A DNA stretch of 64,000 nt, from positions 34,101,501 to 34,165,500 of the forward strand of contig NC_135137.1 in NCBI RefSeq assembly GCF_051014445.1, read 5' to 3'. The notes beneath the pieces were generated by a model. It worked only from the letters and a program-made list of their open reading frames with translations, was not told where the DNA came from and did no database searches. A program made the position numbers and the translations under genes. This stretch comes from Colletes latitarsis (lineage: Eukaryota; Arthropoda; Insecta; Hymenoptera; Colletidae). Numbering within the stretch: the stretch's first letter is position 1; each line of letters opens with the position of its first letter. Positions 37,125 to 49,900 of this stretch are shown here, piece by piece.

Positions 37125-38060
37125 TATATGATAGAGGATGAAATGCCCTTTAAAATGAGCGTTTGTACGAGTCGATAGCTTTATTAGTTCCGGAGATATA
37201 GCGATTTTAATTTGAAGTCGATGCGATGGTTAGTTCCGGAGATAGGGTTTGTTTACGTTTTGTTGTGCGCTCGCGAGTTCATTGATAACGCGCGCGTGAC
37301 AATAGTAAGCAGTGCGTAGTAAATTCTTGGAAATACTACGCCGGAACTAGGTCACTCGGTCACGAGTCACGTACGAGACAAAGAGGTCCGGCGCGACGCG
37401 TCAGACGAAGACAGAGATAGTCAAATTAAGAAAAATACCCTTTTACATAAATTACGATATCTCGAAAACGGTAAGTCGGATCGACAAAAACCAAAAACCA
37501 TTTTAAAGGGGAGGCTTTACCGCTGCTAACAGTGGCTCGATCATGGAGAAAATGCTGATAATTTCGAAACTGCAGGTAATTAAAGTTTTTAGTAATTTAA
37601 TGCGCGTTAGTAGTCGGCCGTAACACGGAAAGCGCCATAAGAGAATTTTCTAAAAATTACCTCATTACATAAATTACGATATCTCCGAAACGGAAAGTCG
37701 GATCGACAAAAACCAAAAACCACTTTAAAGAGAAAGGTTTGCCGCCGCTAACGGTGGCTCAATAATGGAGAAAATATTAATAATTTCGAAATTGCACGTA
37801 ATTAAATTTTCAGTATTTTTAATGCGCGTTAATAGCCTTTTCTAAGGCGGAGAGCGGAATATTAAAAATTACCTTTTACGTAAATTACGATATCTTGAAA
37901 ACGGAAAATCGGATCGACAAAAACCAAAAACCATTTTAAAGGGAAGGCCTTGCCGCTTCTAACAGTGGCTCAATAATGAATAAAACACTAATAATTTCGG
38001 AATTGCACGCGTCTAAAGTTTGACTATTTTTAATACGTATTGTTAGACTGTTCTAAAACA
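37125..38060 (+). repeat. Dispersed element with three tandem units of about 210-222 bp
   Basis: A leader (37,125-37,440) contains TTAGTTCCGGAGATA twice, at about 37,184 and 37,231. Three related units follow, starting at 37,443, 37,665 and 37,875 (spacings 222 and 210). Each carries AATTACGATATCT, GGATCGACAAAAACCAAAAA and a GCTAAC-GTGGCTC-type segment. The units contain ATATCTCCG, the reverse complement of the CGGAGATAT in the leader, so leader and units share an inverted motif. The window's first 185 bases are another copy. There is no long open frame; the family is unknown to me. Confidence 0.85.
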
Positions 38061-41000
38061 GTAGAAACTGAAGATTGTCTCCTTTCATCTTTTACGATTC
38101 GTTCGCGAGTACCCCCAACGTAAATCGATGCATAAAGCGAGCCTGTACCGTACTCCGACCGTCGTGAAAGTATATAGAGTCGTTGTTGGACTCCTCCCAT
38201 TCCCTAAAATAGTTGGTAGGATAGACTGCTCGTTACCAGGGTTGCTATTGTCTTGGTATGCGAATAATACTCGCGGAGATTCGATGTTTCAGCTGGTTCT
38301 TTCTCCGTTTCTTCTTTTTGGTCCGAGAAACAGACATCGGTTGGAAGGGAAAACACCACGTGCCGCGTAGCTACGTGCAGGACGGCGTGCACGTAGGCGG
38401 GGGCCGGCAATTATTCAAGTAGAATTATAAAAACAAATAGGGTCGGTTTCTGGGCGGCTATGGCTAGAAGGTGGGCAACGGTAGTCGGGGAAACGGGGTG
38501 TTGGTGTGGGTCTGATTCAGTACCAGAGCTACGCTGGGTACGTTGGTTGGTTCACATAAATATGAATGCGCCCGCGGCTCTCATTAAGTCTCTCTGCCTT
38601 CATTTATCTACCCTTTCCTCCACCCTTGTCCTCGAGTCTTCCTCCCCTCGGTGTTCGCCAGGTCGCGCAACCACCGAGGATCTTCTGCCCGCTGGAAATT
38701 CGCTTCTTATGCGGGGAAGTAGACTTAAAACGTTCAGACGCTCTCAGCCAAATGCTGGCTTAACGGCGGTCGTGATACTGTCCTGAGAAAGTCTTCTTAA
38801 GGAGGTAAACTTGTAACCATCGAAATATGAATCGTCCCTTGCTTTTATCCTAACTTTTATCAACGATCGTTCGGGCAAAGTAATCAGTTTCCAAGGTGCA
38901 AGTTCTAAACATTGTCCAACCTAACCCAGACGAAGGATTAAAATTCAGATGGACCTGAAGCGTTGCACCGTTTAATAAGAAGCGAACAACAAGAACGTAG
39001 GAGTACAATTATATCCATTCCACGTTTGACCCAGGAATAAATTGCCCGTACAATCGTTTCAATGACCAACCGGTACGGTTACGTATTTTTAACGAGCCCG
39101 GCCAATTAGAACTGCTTCAGAGATCATTTCGAATTTGCATTCCTCTGAGCTGGGCAAAGGTGTCCGTTAAAGCTTTAATTAATCCAAACGGTCGTACGTT
39201 CAGCGCCGTACCCGCAGGTCTCATCCGTGCTCGTCTTCCATAAAAACACACGCTGCAAAAACGTTTCGCCGAGACCTCGACGGGAGGTATCAATCAACCG
39301 AGGACTTCGCTAAAAGGACGCCACGATGTCAACGACCAGCGCAGAACAAACGGCTCGTCGAACGCGTTCCTTCAGCGCCATCAAAATCGCATTCGTCGAC
39401 CCCTGTCCGTAGACTTCCTGGCGCGGATCCTGGCCGTAATGAAACCATCTTCCCTCCGTGAAAACTCCGTCGCTCGGTTGGTAGGAGTGGCGAGGACTCT
39501 AAGTCACCTCGAAGGATCTTCATCGTTTTAAGCGTCCTTGCCACTCCTTTGCTTTACGAGCCAGACCGTGACAACGTTCTTATTAAGAACACCGACGCGT
39601 CGTCTCTCTCTATCGTTTCCCGTCTCTCGTTGCGACCGTATCATGTGATTATTATTTATGCTCCGACGAGCCACCCCAGCGGGCATACCAGCAGTCTGCG
39701 ACTCCGCCTCCTGGCCTGCCCGCTTCCGCTTTCTTCTCGTTCTCGGAAGGTGGTTCGCCAATCTTCTTCTATAAATCAGCCAACGTAATCTCGCGCCGCG
39801 GACAAATTCCGCGGCGATTGAACGTATCTTCGGAACGGAGGATGCGTCCTGGTTATAAATAGAAGCCCTACGTTCTGCAATATGTCCCCTTTCGTCCCCC
39901 AACCCCTCCACCGTGACCCTCGACGTTGATCATTGGAGGTTAAGATACGCTCGTTTTTTATTTTGGTCTTAAGCATGTAATGTTTGAGAGGACAGATACG
40001 AATGGTAAGGAAATTCAACGTCGAGTTCAATTTCGCGTAGAACCGGGAAGGGTTAAGAGAAACGCATCGACGGAGACTCGCTTTGTCCGCGGGAATTGTA
40101 CGTTGGTCGCGGGGAATCAAAGATGGATTCCCGGTCGTTCCGTGAATCGCTTTTGGGATCGTTTTCGACGTCGTCGAAGGATATACTCGCCGGAGAGGTC
40201 GAAGGAGTTCGTCGAGTGTTCTGGAACCCGAGATACATTTCGAACTGGATGGAATTTCGAGCCGAACGGCGCTGCGGAAAGACGCAAAGCGGATAATGAA
40301 AAGAAAAAAGAAGAGAAAAGAGAGGCGGAGAAAGCGGTGTGAAAATTCCGCGGGCGGGGAAAGACGGAGACGAGCGAGCGGAGAAGATCGAAGAACGTCG
40401 CGGTGCGGGAAGAAGGAGAATCGGCGAAGAAGGACTTTTCAAAGGACCCCCCTGGCTCAAACGTAGCTTTCATCGGCTTATTGTCCGCTAAACACTGGAG
40501 CCGCGCACCCAGGTAATAAAAGGATTCCCCCCCACGCCCGTGAAAAAGTTGAATAAAATAGCAAAAAAAGAGGACTCTGCCCCGGGACCGGGTGACAAAG
40601 GGTCCGCCTCGTCCTCGCCCGGGAACCGGAGGTTTTCGGAGGGACGGGGAGCGTAAGCGTGGGAGTGGGGCGAGAAAGAGAAACAGAGGGTTCGGAAGGA
40701 ACCGGAGGGAAAACGCACCGCGCTGAAAGGAGAATAAGAGAAGTCTGCGGAGTGTGGCGAGGAGTGCCGGAGACAGAGAAACCTGGGATGAAATAAAACA
40801 TCGAGAGGGATGGACCCCCTCCCCTTTGCTCTATCAGGCGGTTAATGAAAAATAGCGACACCCTCGCCGTGTTCTGTCTCCCGCTGCGCGTCAGATTGCT
40901 TGCTCTCTCTCCTTTCCCCCTTTCGAGCAGTTTCGCCGTGCTCGATTCGCTCCCGACGCGGATGAGTTTTGCGTGATTCCATCGCTGGCACGCTTGCTTA

Positions 41001-42446
41001 CCAGAATTTCCACCCGGATTTCATGCTGTGACATCGTATTACAGCGTTCTTCTTACCATCGAGCGCGAGATTGAAGCTCGTCTCGTCGCGAAGATGCGAG
41101 CGTAACTGCTAATTTTTCAGCTTAAGAGGCCGAAGTTCTCGATAGTCATTTTAATGGCGTTCCGCCTCTTTGAATTATTATTAAAGCGCAGGGACACGTC
41201 AAATTGTTTGAACGCGTACACGGCGCGAAAGGGCACCGAAAAATATGAAATTTGTTACTACGGTAGCAACTTTGTCGGTTCCCGGTTCGTTTCTCGCGTC
41301 CGTCGTTCCTCTGTTATCTCTCCTCCTTCTATCCAGCTTCCGTTTCTCCGACATCTGCTCCGCTATGTATCCCCGTGAAAATTGCTTGCCAACTTCGAAA
41401 CGTTATTGAGTCTCCCTGGACGGCTTTAATTAACGAGGCCGCTCGTGCGATCCACACGCCACCGACCCCGTCCAACCCGACGCGTTCCTTTTCTAATAAT
41501 TGTCGAACGGCGCGCGTCCATGGCCGGGCCCGATCGAACAGCACCGCGCGCGCTTATTGTCTTTTTATTGCCGGCGGAATAACCTGTCTGGACCCGAGCG
41601 AACGGAAATACGGAGCATTTAAATTAGACACGGCCGTGTAACCGACCGAAAGATGAATTGTGAAATTTTCCGCGATCGATCGACCCGCGCGCGGACGATA
41701 TTCCATTACTGCTGAGCAATCAGTTTTTGGCGGCCCGCGCCGCTCTATTTGCCGTGCAAAATCCCAATCAGAGACAGAGAGTTTACGAACGTATCAGAAG
41801 ATTCACTGTTTCTTCGGAGAAAAAATTGTACAAACACGTTACACGAATCTTTGCAAGTTTTTACGTTCGCTGGTCTCGTCGAGAAAAAGAATTTATCGAT
41901 CGTTCGACGTATTATTTGACCTATGAAATTCGTAGCAGCTGTAAAGGCCATTTTATACTTTTTTCCGGGCCGTCTCGCGAGTATGAAATCGTTTGTCTTG
42001 CGAGGGTTGTCGATATCGAAGCCGCGAAACATATGGCGCGCAAAGCCGCCGAACCGCCGGCACGTGGTCGAGAACTATAAGCTCACGAGCTGCTAAAACG
42101 TGAGGCAACTAGCAGGGCTGTCGATATAATTGCGTTAACAGCCGTGGAAGCGGCAAAGACAGTGTGGCAAATTGATACACTGGACGTTCACGATATTTTC
42201 ATTAAGCAACAGCCTCAAGTGTCTATGAAGATTTTAAGTAAATAATATTAATCTGTAAATTTTCGAAAATCATACTTGGTGGTTAACTTATCTCCTCACA
42301 TTTGTAAATATATTCTGTAAGCGAAAACATATTATATGAACGTTTATAAAGCAAGTAAAAACAAATTTGTGTATAGCCCTCAGTTACATCCGTAACGAAA
42401 GATAATTAGCGATGAAATGAACACCGTTTAAAGAAATCGTTGTTTT

Positions 42447-42514
42447 GATTTCCACGTTTCTTTTTCAGTCCTCTCACAATTCTGATTTCGAGAAGTTATA
42501 TAATATTCGTAAGA
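42447..42514 (+). other. Candidate 40-base microexon between strong splice sites
   Basis: A long pyrimidine tract (TTTCCACGTTTCTTTTTCAG) ends at 42,468. The following 40 bases (42,469-42,508) end at TTC|GTAAGA, a good donor. The interval is open in the frame TCC TCT CAC AAT (SSHNSDFEKLYNI). The length is not a multiple of three, so inclusion would shift phase. Microexons do occur in insect neuronal genes, but the pairing could be chance. Confidence 0.25.
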
Positions 42515-44753
42515 TTCTTTGGCCCCTATCGTGTGCTCTTAAAGTCAGGCGATCTTTCTGTGGGCTAAGAACGCCAAAAGTACGAATTTGCGAGAGATTA
42601 AATACCATACCGTGGCGTTTATACACCGCGGGTCGATATCAAGCTCATCGAAACCCGACCCAGTTTCCTATATTGATTGCCTCCCCCGGGACACCTCGGG
42701 TAGAAAGGCGTAATAGGGGTGACCGAGGGGGTGGAGAAGTATAATCAGAAATCACAGCTTGTAAGGGAGAGTCGTTAGAGGTCCCGGGTGGCGTGCCTCG
42801 GCCCGCTGCTGTCTTCAGCTGGCGTTTTCAAGCCCGCGAGTCCCTCGACGAGTCTTCTGTCGTGCCGCATCTCAATCGTTTCCTCTTTGCCCGTCGTCCT
42901 TCGTCCCCTTCAAACGGCATTGTTCCTCGCCTTCAAGCGGCAGCGACTTATTATTTTTTTGCGCCGACCTGCTCCTCGGCATGGAAACGTTTCGGGAACC
43001 AGCGAACGTCGCTCAAAGTGAGCATCAGGTGTAAAGATGTTTCATCCCACTAAAATTCGTACTTTCTCTCGTGGCGAAACTCCCCTTGCTTACAATTGAC
43101 GTTTCCCGTCCGCGGACAGAATCTCGCTGTTCACGCAAATCAATCCCAATCGAGCGCAAAAGCGAGCTTCATATTTATTTTATGGAGTCAATAGACTAAT
43201 ATTTCTTACTGACGATCATTGATCGCGTTTATCGATGCCTCGTCTCAATTTTTCCCCACTTTCCAAAGGTTCCTCTTCCCCCTGCAATGATCTCTTTTCG
43301 CGAAACACGCGAGACACCGTTGAAACGAGGACACATTACCATACAAATCGTAATACGTTCGTCCAAACGCTTTGGAAAGCTCGTATTATGTATTACGGAA
43401 CGAGGCGTCTTCTCCAAAATTACGTTTCTCTTCTTATTTGCTCGCGAAACGGGCCGCTTCCGTTAACAGATCGCTCACCATTAACGGTTATCGTAATAAA
43501 GTACCCGGGCGTCTGCCATTGATCGAATTCCCGAGTTCGAAATTCAGCGAAAAAACTCGATTTCCATGTGAAATTGTATTCCACGCGGGGATCGACACAT
43601 CGTTCATAGCGACCACGAAAATTCGTGCCAATCGACGGGGAAGAGGCTCGCGACCGTGGATAAATATCCTCGAAAATTCAAAGGAACTCGAAACGAGCAC
43701 TTGCGGCCAGAGAGAAACCGCAACACTGTTCGTAACCGACAGTTTTCGATAATAATGAACGAGTACGTTGATCTGGTTCGCGCAATTTGAATAAACACGG
43801 AACATCGATATACTTTTTGGCGTGTCGGTCGCGTGACTATCGATCGTATCCGCGGTCCCCCGGATTCCTTGTAAACCGTTCGCCGACGAAATTTATATTT
43901 AATAAAAATTACTACAGGATCGATGAAAATTTCAGGATCCTTATCGTGCGCGAAATAACATACGGCGGTACCTAAAGCGTCTTTTAGGTTACGCGAAACA
44001 TAGTTCTTCGGCTTGTCGATTGAATCGGCCGCGAAAATAAAGTAAACAACCAACCTCGATATAACGAGCCCGAGAGGATGCAAATTAAGTTGCGTAGGGC
44101 GTATTTGCGCGGCAAGATGTATCGGATAAAAAAGTAAATGACTTAAGTACTCGATGCGGAGTATAAATATCGATCGGCCCCGTGTACTGGATACATTGAA
44201 ATTTTCATAACGATAGCCACGTCCGCTAATAAGCGATGATTTATACTTTGTAAAGAACCGTGGGGGATACTTTTCGTTATGCAACGGTGCGGAGTAAATA
44301 TTCATCGTACACTAGGTGTTTCCTCTATCTTCGAAACTTAAAATAATTCTACGCGTAAACAATGTTTTAGATTAATAATCGTTCCGGGAAAGACTTTGAA
44401 ATCAATACGTTTCGTGTCTTAAGAAAACTTCTATTTCTCTCGATACGATTAATTTCAAAATTGTTGATTCACACGTAAATCGAGGGTAGTTCTAACGAGC
44501 GATTTACACGCACCGGTGTAGCGGAATGGAAATTCAAGGAGCAACAAATCGGGGAAACTAGCACGAAGATAATGGACCAGCAGAGGGACGACGATGCGCC
44601 GGTAAAATAAATCAGACCGCAGGGTCTCTGGTAGGGTTTAGGTGCGTCGGAAGTAGGGTTCATGATCTATGGACACCTCGCTATTTCCGGCCAAAAATCC
44701 ATTATATATTACACTTAGCAAAGGTGCAGGGACACGTCCAAAAGTTACGAAGG

Positions 44754-44767
44754 CTCTCTCTCTCTCT
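44754..44767. repeat. (CT)7 microsatellite
   Basis: A perfect CT run of seven units, short and probably length-polymorphic. No gene context is apparent. Confidence 0.9.
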
Positions 44768-46735
44768 GGTCGTTCCCTCTAAGCCGCGGCAGGCATAACT
44801 TTAATCGAGTTGTCTGGAACTACGGCGCCACTGACGGAAATGCGTAAATCAACCTTGGGGGAGGAAAAGTATTCCCGGAGAACGCACCGAGGACGCACCC
44901 AAAACGCCCCCGAAGAGCCCACGCGTGCAGAAACTTTTCTGGGGGGACGCGGCCGCAGATATACGACGATGGAAACTCGTTTTTTACGAATGTCTCATCG
45001 CCGAGGTTCGAGCGTTTAGAAAAACGGTCCTCCTCGTCACGCTACATTAAGCACCCGGAAGATGTTTCTCGGATTCCTCGCCATCCGAGTTCGCGACGAT
45101 TGCCTCAAAATTGTAGCGAGAGGGTAGTTTAAATGGCGAATTTATTCCCCATTTATGCGAGCGCTGGGCGTTCAATTTAACCAAATAGATTTCATTCCGG
45201 GAATTTTTGATCCCACGACGGAATAAAATTTTAGGATTCGAACTCGAGATCTCGAAATTGACGCACCCTGTTCGGTCGCCGTTTCGTTTAATCGATTGCT
45301 TCTCTAATTTTGGGGAGATACCTTCAGCTTCAAGTATTTACAAAATTTATGAACTTAAGATAGATAGTGTCAGTAAGCATTGTGGTCTAGAACTTAATAA
45401 TTTCAAAGTTCCATGGATTGTCGTATCAGTTTCTTTTACCATTATCCTTGGTATTAAATTAGAATGTACGCGTTTCTAGCTAATTGACTCATCGAACGCA
45501 AAATCCTAATTTCCAGCAGCAGATTCAGGACGAAACACGGTAATATTTCCTCTTATGGCCGAATATAATACAGCTCCCGTGCATTAATGAAATAGGATTC
45601 GCGCAGGTGTAGAATAATTATCTACGCTCGGTAATTAGGGATCGATATGTGAAGAGTTCAGACGCCAGAGAGTGAATATTCCCCTGTTTCACTCCGAGGT
45701 TTAGAGCGTTCTGCGATATAATAAGACCTTCATTAACCCTCGCTAATCTCATCTGCCCCCGGTCGTGTTTCGTCGCTGATTTACAACCCGTCTGAGCGAA
45801 CGGACCGAATAGCTCGAATAGCATCAGGGATCTTCGATTTAGATCGGTTCGGATTTGCGTAACCGTACTGGCTCGATCCATGAGAATTTATCCTGAATTT
45901 AAAATTGAATCGTATACCTATAGTTGGAGGGGTGCGTTGCATGAGAAACAATCTTCCGCGAGAAGGTTTAAAATAGCAGTCGCTGCGTCGCCAACAATGT
46001 TACCGTCTAATGGAACGGGATAATCCGTTTTTTATAATATCAAGATGGGTTCGAGGGAAAATAATCCGTTGAAAAAGCGTCGCAGGCATATCGGTTATGA
46101 GGGAATCAACGGCGACGGGGCAAGAAAGTTGGAAGACGGGGGAATTCAGTTTACCCCGCGTAACTCGGCTAAGCCGCTAATAAGGTTCCGCTAATACCCC
46201 GGTCTTACCGACCCCCCTAGTATAATCTATGGACGGATACCTCTTTACGTGTACTCGGGAAATTTATCATCGGGAGTATCTTTCTCGTTACCGGAATCCT
46301 TATCAGCGTCGAGGGTGAAAGGCCATCAAAAGAAGCAGCGCGGAAAACGTGTAACGGGCGAAGAAAAGCCTCGTTTCCGCCCCCCAAGGAAAAACGTCAG
46401 AACGATTAGGACCGATGCGTTAAACGACACCGATATTTTATCCCTAATTCGTGTTTTAATTTGGACGCGTACTTTTCGAGGATAAAGAGTGCATAATGTA
46501 TTTATTATAATGTAATTGCTCGGCGATTCATGTACTGGTATCCGAACAAAATGTAATTCAAATTTAAACCGCGAATGTTCCTCAAGGGAATCTAAAAATA
46601 AATATCAGAATTCTAAATATTATTTTGTTTTACACGATTTTACAAATTCAGAAAAATTTCTAAGTTCTCTAGAAAGATTTCAGGTGCCATCTAATGCAAT
46701 AACGTCATATCCAGGAATTTTCGGGATTTCCAGAG

Positions 46736-46945
46736 CGAGAAGGCAAATGTGAGCCTTCCTCTCTCGACTCCCACGAGGCTGTCCGAAATTACTTTGGGCA
46801 GCTTCGGAGAATCGAGAAAGAGGGCATGTGTCAGTTTGCCTTTGTCGAATCTCCGAAACTCTACGAGCTCACGTACGCGTGATCTGGCATAGTGTGAGAA
46901 AGTGAAATGAGGCGTCCCCGGTGCACCCGGGGCTTCGTCTGGCAT
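46736..46945 (-). repeat. About 210 bp repeat, minus-strand copy
   Basis: The reverse complement matches 63,145-63,360 at about 90% over the best 162 bases. Both read, in one frame, SRVRELVEF... ALFLDSPKLPK ... LVGVER. Over 54 aligned codons, 12 differ by amino acid and 4 are silent, close to neutral expectation, so the shared frame is not evidence of a conserved protein. It is probably a fragment of a transposable element or a decayed gene family member. Similarity extends a little upstream (ATGCCAGA) and stops after TTCTCGCTC. Confidence 0.8.
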
Positions 46946-49900
46946 TTCTGGTTCGACGGGATAAAAACGTGATATACGAAGCAGGAAATGTCGGTGCTCG
47001 GATCAAATTTTTGCAGGGGGAGGGACCCGTGCTCGACAAATTCGACAGTATTTCGTCATAATAGAACGGTCGGACCGGCGCGCTTCGAAATTTGTTTTGA
47101 TCGCGTAAGCGCGCGCGGCTTCATTATTTACCGTCCACAATGTATACTCGATCCCCTACCCCCCCTCGGGTTTCATTGAAACTTTTAATTAAAGTCTGCA
47201 AATTTACGTTCGGCCAGACGTGATTCCGTTAAAATATTATTTCGCAATTTCAACGTTATCGGCCGACCTCGTCGCCACTCGGGAATGGATTTAGACTAAA
47301 TGCGCGTCAATCAGATAAGCGGCCGTGGGCTTCGAACTTTTCAATAGTGCCCCGGGATCTGTTGAAATTATCGCTTTACTTCGTCGCTAAATAGGATCTG
47401 CGTTAACCCTTTGCGAACGTTAAGAAAACACGGGGAAATAACGTGCGTTTAAACATCGCTGTACAATTTTTTATAACACGGTATCACGTTTCAAATTGAA
47501 CGTCCAACATTACTGGATGAAATGACAATTAAATTTCGACTCGAGCACAATGTATACTAAATTTTTAATTAAATGAAACAAAATGTAATTGGACGAAACT
47601 CCCGAACGAAACGTCAATGTCTCGATTAAATAAAAGGATAAGGACAACGAAAAACCCGAATCCTATATGAATTCAATCTGTGTTTTTAAAACGTGCATGA
47701 AAAGTTAATTTTGTATTTATAGAGAATGTAATGTAGACGTTTGCGTACAATGTATAAAATCATTGAAAGAAAAGTAATATTTAAACGCTCAAAGCGCGTT
47801 ATACACATAATTATGTTTCCTAAGAACGGATTTAATGTTCTCCTAGGAGGGTCATTTCTCCCCGCGTAAATTCACTAATCTAACGTAGTTACAAACACGA
47901 AAGAATCATTAATCTGATGTAAACACCGGGTTGGAAAGATTCCTGCGCGAAAGAATAATTCGTTGAACAATCAACTCGACGAAATCATCGTGACGACGAG
48001 TGCTCGACGCAATGAACACGGTTAATCGCGGTTCCCTGAGCTCGGCGCGAGCAAGTAGGTTATCTGACCCCGAAAGTGTAGCAAACTTACGCGTCCGGGA
48101 CATAATTTACAACACCGTTACTCCGTCCCCTCCTTCCCTTTAGATAGGATGCAAAACACCGAGTCGCCGAGCAACGTGCACACAAACAAGCTCCGAAACT
48201 TGCGTCCGGATTAACCGGGCGACAAACTCGCGTGTTACAAATCCGCGGCGCTGCTAAACCCGGTAGTCGCAGCAAATCACGCTTTGACGTTTCATTTCGA
48301 GTCGGACGTGCCCTACCACGGACACCGGCGACAACCAGTTATCTATAGAAATCGCAATTTACCCGCGGGGATAGACGCGACGCGGGCAGAAACGATTCGT
48401 CGAATCGCCAGGACCAATCCAAACAGTTTGCTGGTGGCGTTTCCCTCGTTAAAGGTGTCGCGAAGATGCACTACGACACCCCCGCGCTCGTCCACGGACA
48501 TCCAAACAGTTATCAGATTCCACTCATTGAGTTTTCCGCTCGGTTGTGTCCCGGAATCGGTGACAAGCGTATCAATAGCCCACGAAGGAGAGAAAGCGAG
48601 AGAGAGAGAGAGAGACTGGGAGAAAGGAGCACCAAGCTGGAAGTCTATCCCCTGACGGGACGTCGATAATCCTGTTCCCTGTCAAAACACACTTCGCCTC
48701 TTCTGTTTGCTTCTCTTCTTTCCTCTCTGCGCTCCCACCCCTTATCACCATTTATTCTCGATGGTTTTTCATCCTTTTCGCTTTCGTTGCGCGCCCCTGC
48801 TCTCGACTGCTCCTCCGTAACTTTATCTCTTACCGCAAGGAGGTCGCATCATCGCCACGTTCCGCGAAAACGAGGCTGCTCCGGGGATACTTGGTCCTGT
48901 CTCAGGGCTAACACGAAAATATTGCAAATTGGCAGCCCCTCTCTTCGCGGTTTTATCTGATCGTAAGGCTCCGGCCGCGACACGGCGATTCAGCCCCCTT
49001 GGCCAAAGTAACGCCCAACGTCGGATTACGTCGAGGCTATTTTGGAAAGGATCGAAACTCGAAATGGAGCTACAAAATTGTGGCGACGGGTTATTACCAG
49101 GAAATTGTCTACACGGACGAGTCGACGACCACGAAAGTTGAAATTTATTTAAGTGGTTTCGTATTTTTGACAAAGAAAGAAACGTTGGCTTCATTCTCAA
49201 ACGACAATGACAAGTATCCTTTACCCGGATTTATTTTAACAATTTTCAAGTTCGGGAGTTACCGTTAAATAAAATGCCACCGTTAGTCAACGCGGTGGTT
49301 AATTGAGTTTTTGATACACCGAAGGTGCAAATCAAAATTGCATTGCCAGTTCGACTCCATTCGCAAACACAGACGGAATACAAACAGGATAATATCGTTT
49401 GGCTTCAAAACATTTCTACCGTGCCAGCTTATTTCCGGATATTACGATTAGCAGCCAATATTCGCCTGGAAATCAATTCGCCTTATATCTAATTACAAAT
49501 TGAAGTATTTCGACGAAATTAATAACAGTTACGGTATCGATATTATGATATTTGGCTACGAACGATTGTTGCGTATTAACATTCAATGTGTTTACTACAT
49601 AGCTAATTTTCCCCTGCAAATTACAATTTAGCACACGAACCTCCGTCTCTCTAGATCGAAAACAGAAATTAGTTAGAAAATCCTTAGTTAATTTTATTTA
49701 ATTTTAATGGTATATTTTGTAAACTAGCGTAATATTTTATTATCGTATAGTTTTTCTCTTTCTGGAAGAAAGAAGATAATTTGCTTTATACGATCGAAAA
49801 CGTTTATGAACCGAAAATAATTTTAACGTTAATACATTTTCCGCTTTAAAGCCGTGTAAGCAACTAAGGGTTAATTTACTCAACACGAATATAATCAAAG

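Larger units (their letters stand above)
38061..46735. other. Long non-coding stretch without a recognisable gene
   Basis: CG-rich patches (38.5-38.8, 39.3-40.9, 41.4-42.1, 42.6-43.8, 44.7-45.1 kb) contain many short overlapping frames. The longest frame of the window, 233 codons on the minus strand at 43,604-44,305, has no recognisable motif and a length near the chance maximum for DNA of this size. A GA-rich plus-strand block at about 40,290-40,460 resembles promoter-type sequence. CTG|GTAAGC on the minus strand at about 41,000 is a fair donor. The (CT) run at 44,754 and the microexon candidate at 42,469 are listed separately. Confidence 0.5.

Noticed and set aside
43..37500. GGTAAGTCGG donor-like word in the tandem-unit repeat (37,470)
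   Set aside because: It lies inside the repeat unit; the sister copies have GGAAAGTCGG or GGAAAATCGG, so it is a single-base variant of a repeat, not a conserved donor.
43604..44305. Longest open frame in the window, 233 codons, minus strand
   Set aside because: No recognisable domain or splice sites. Length is near the chance maximum for 64 kb read in six frames with CG-rich patches, and other frames overlap it on both strands.
44990..45020. GGTTCGAG word resembling a tRNA B box
   Set aside because: No matching A box, acceptor stem or cloverleaf could be drawn around it.
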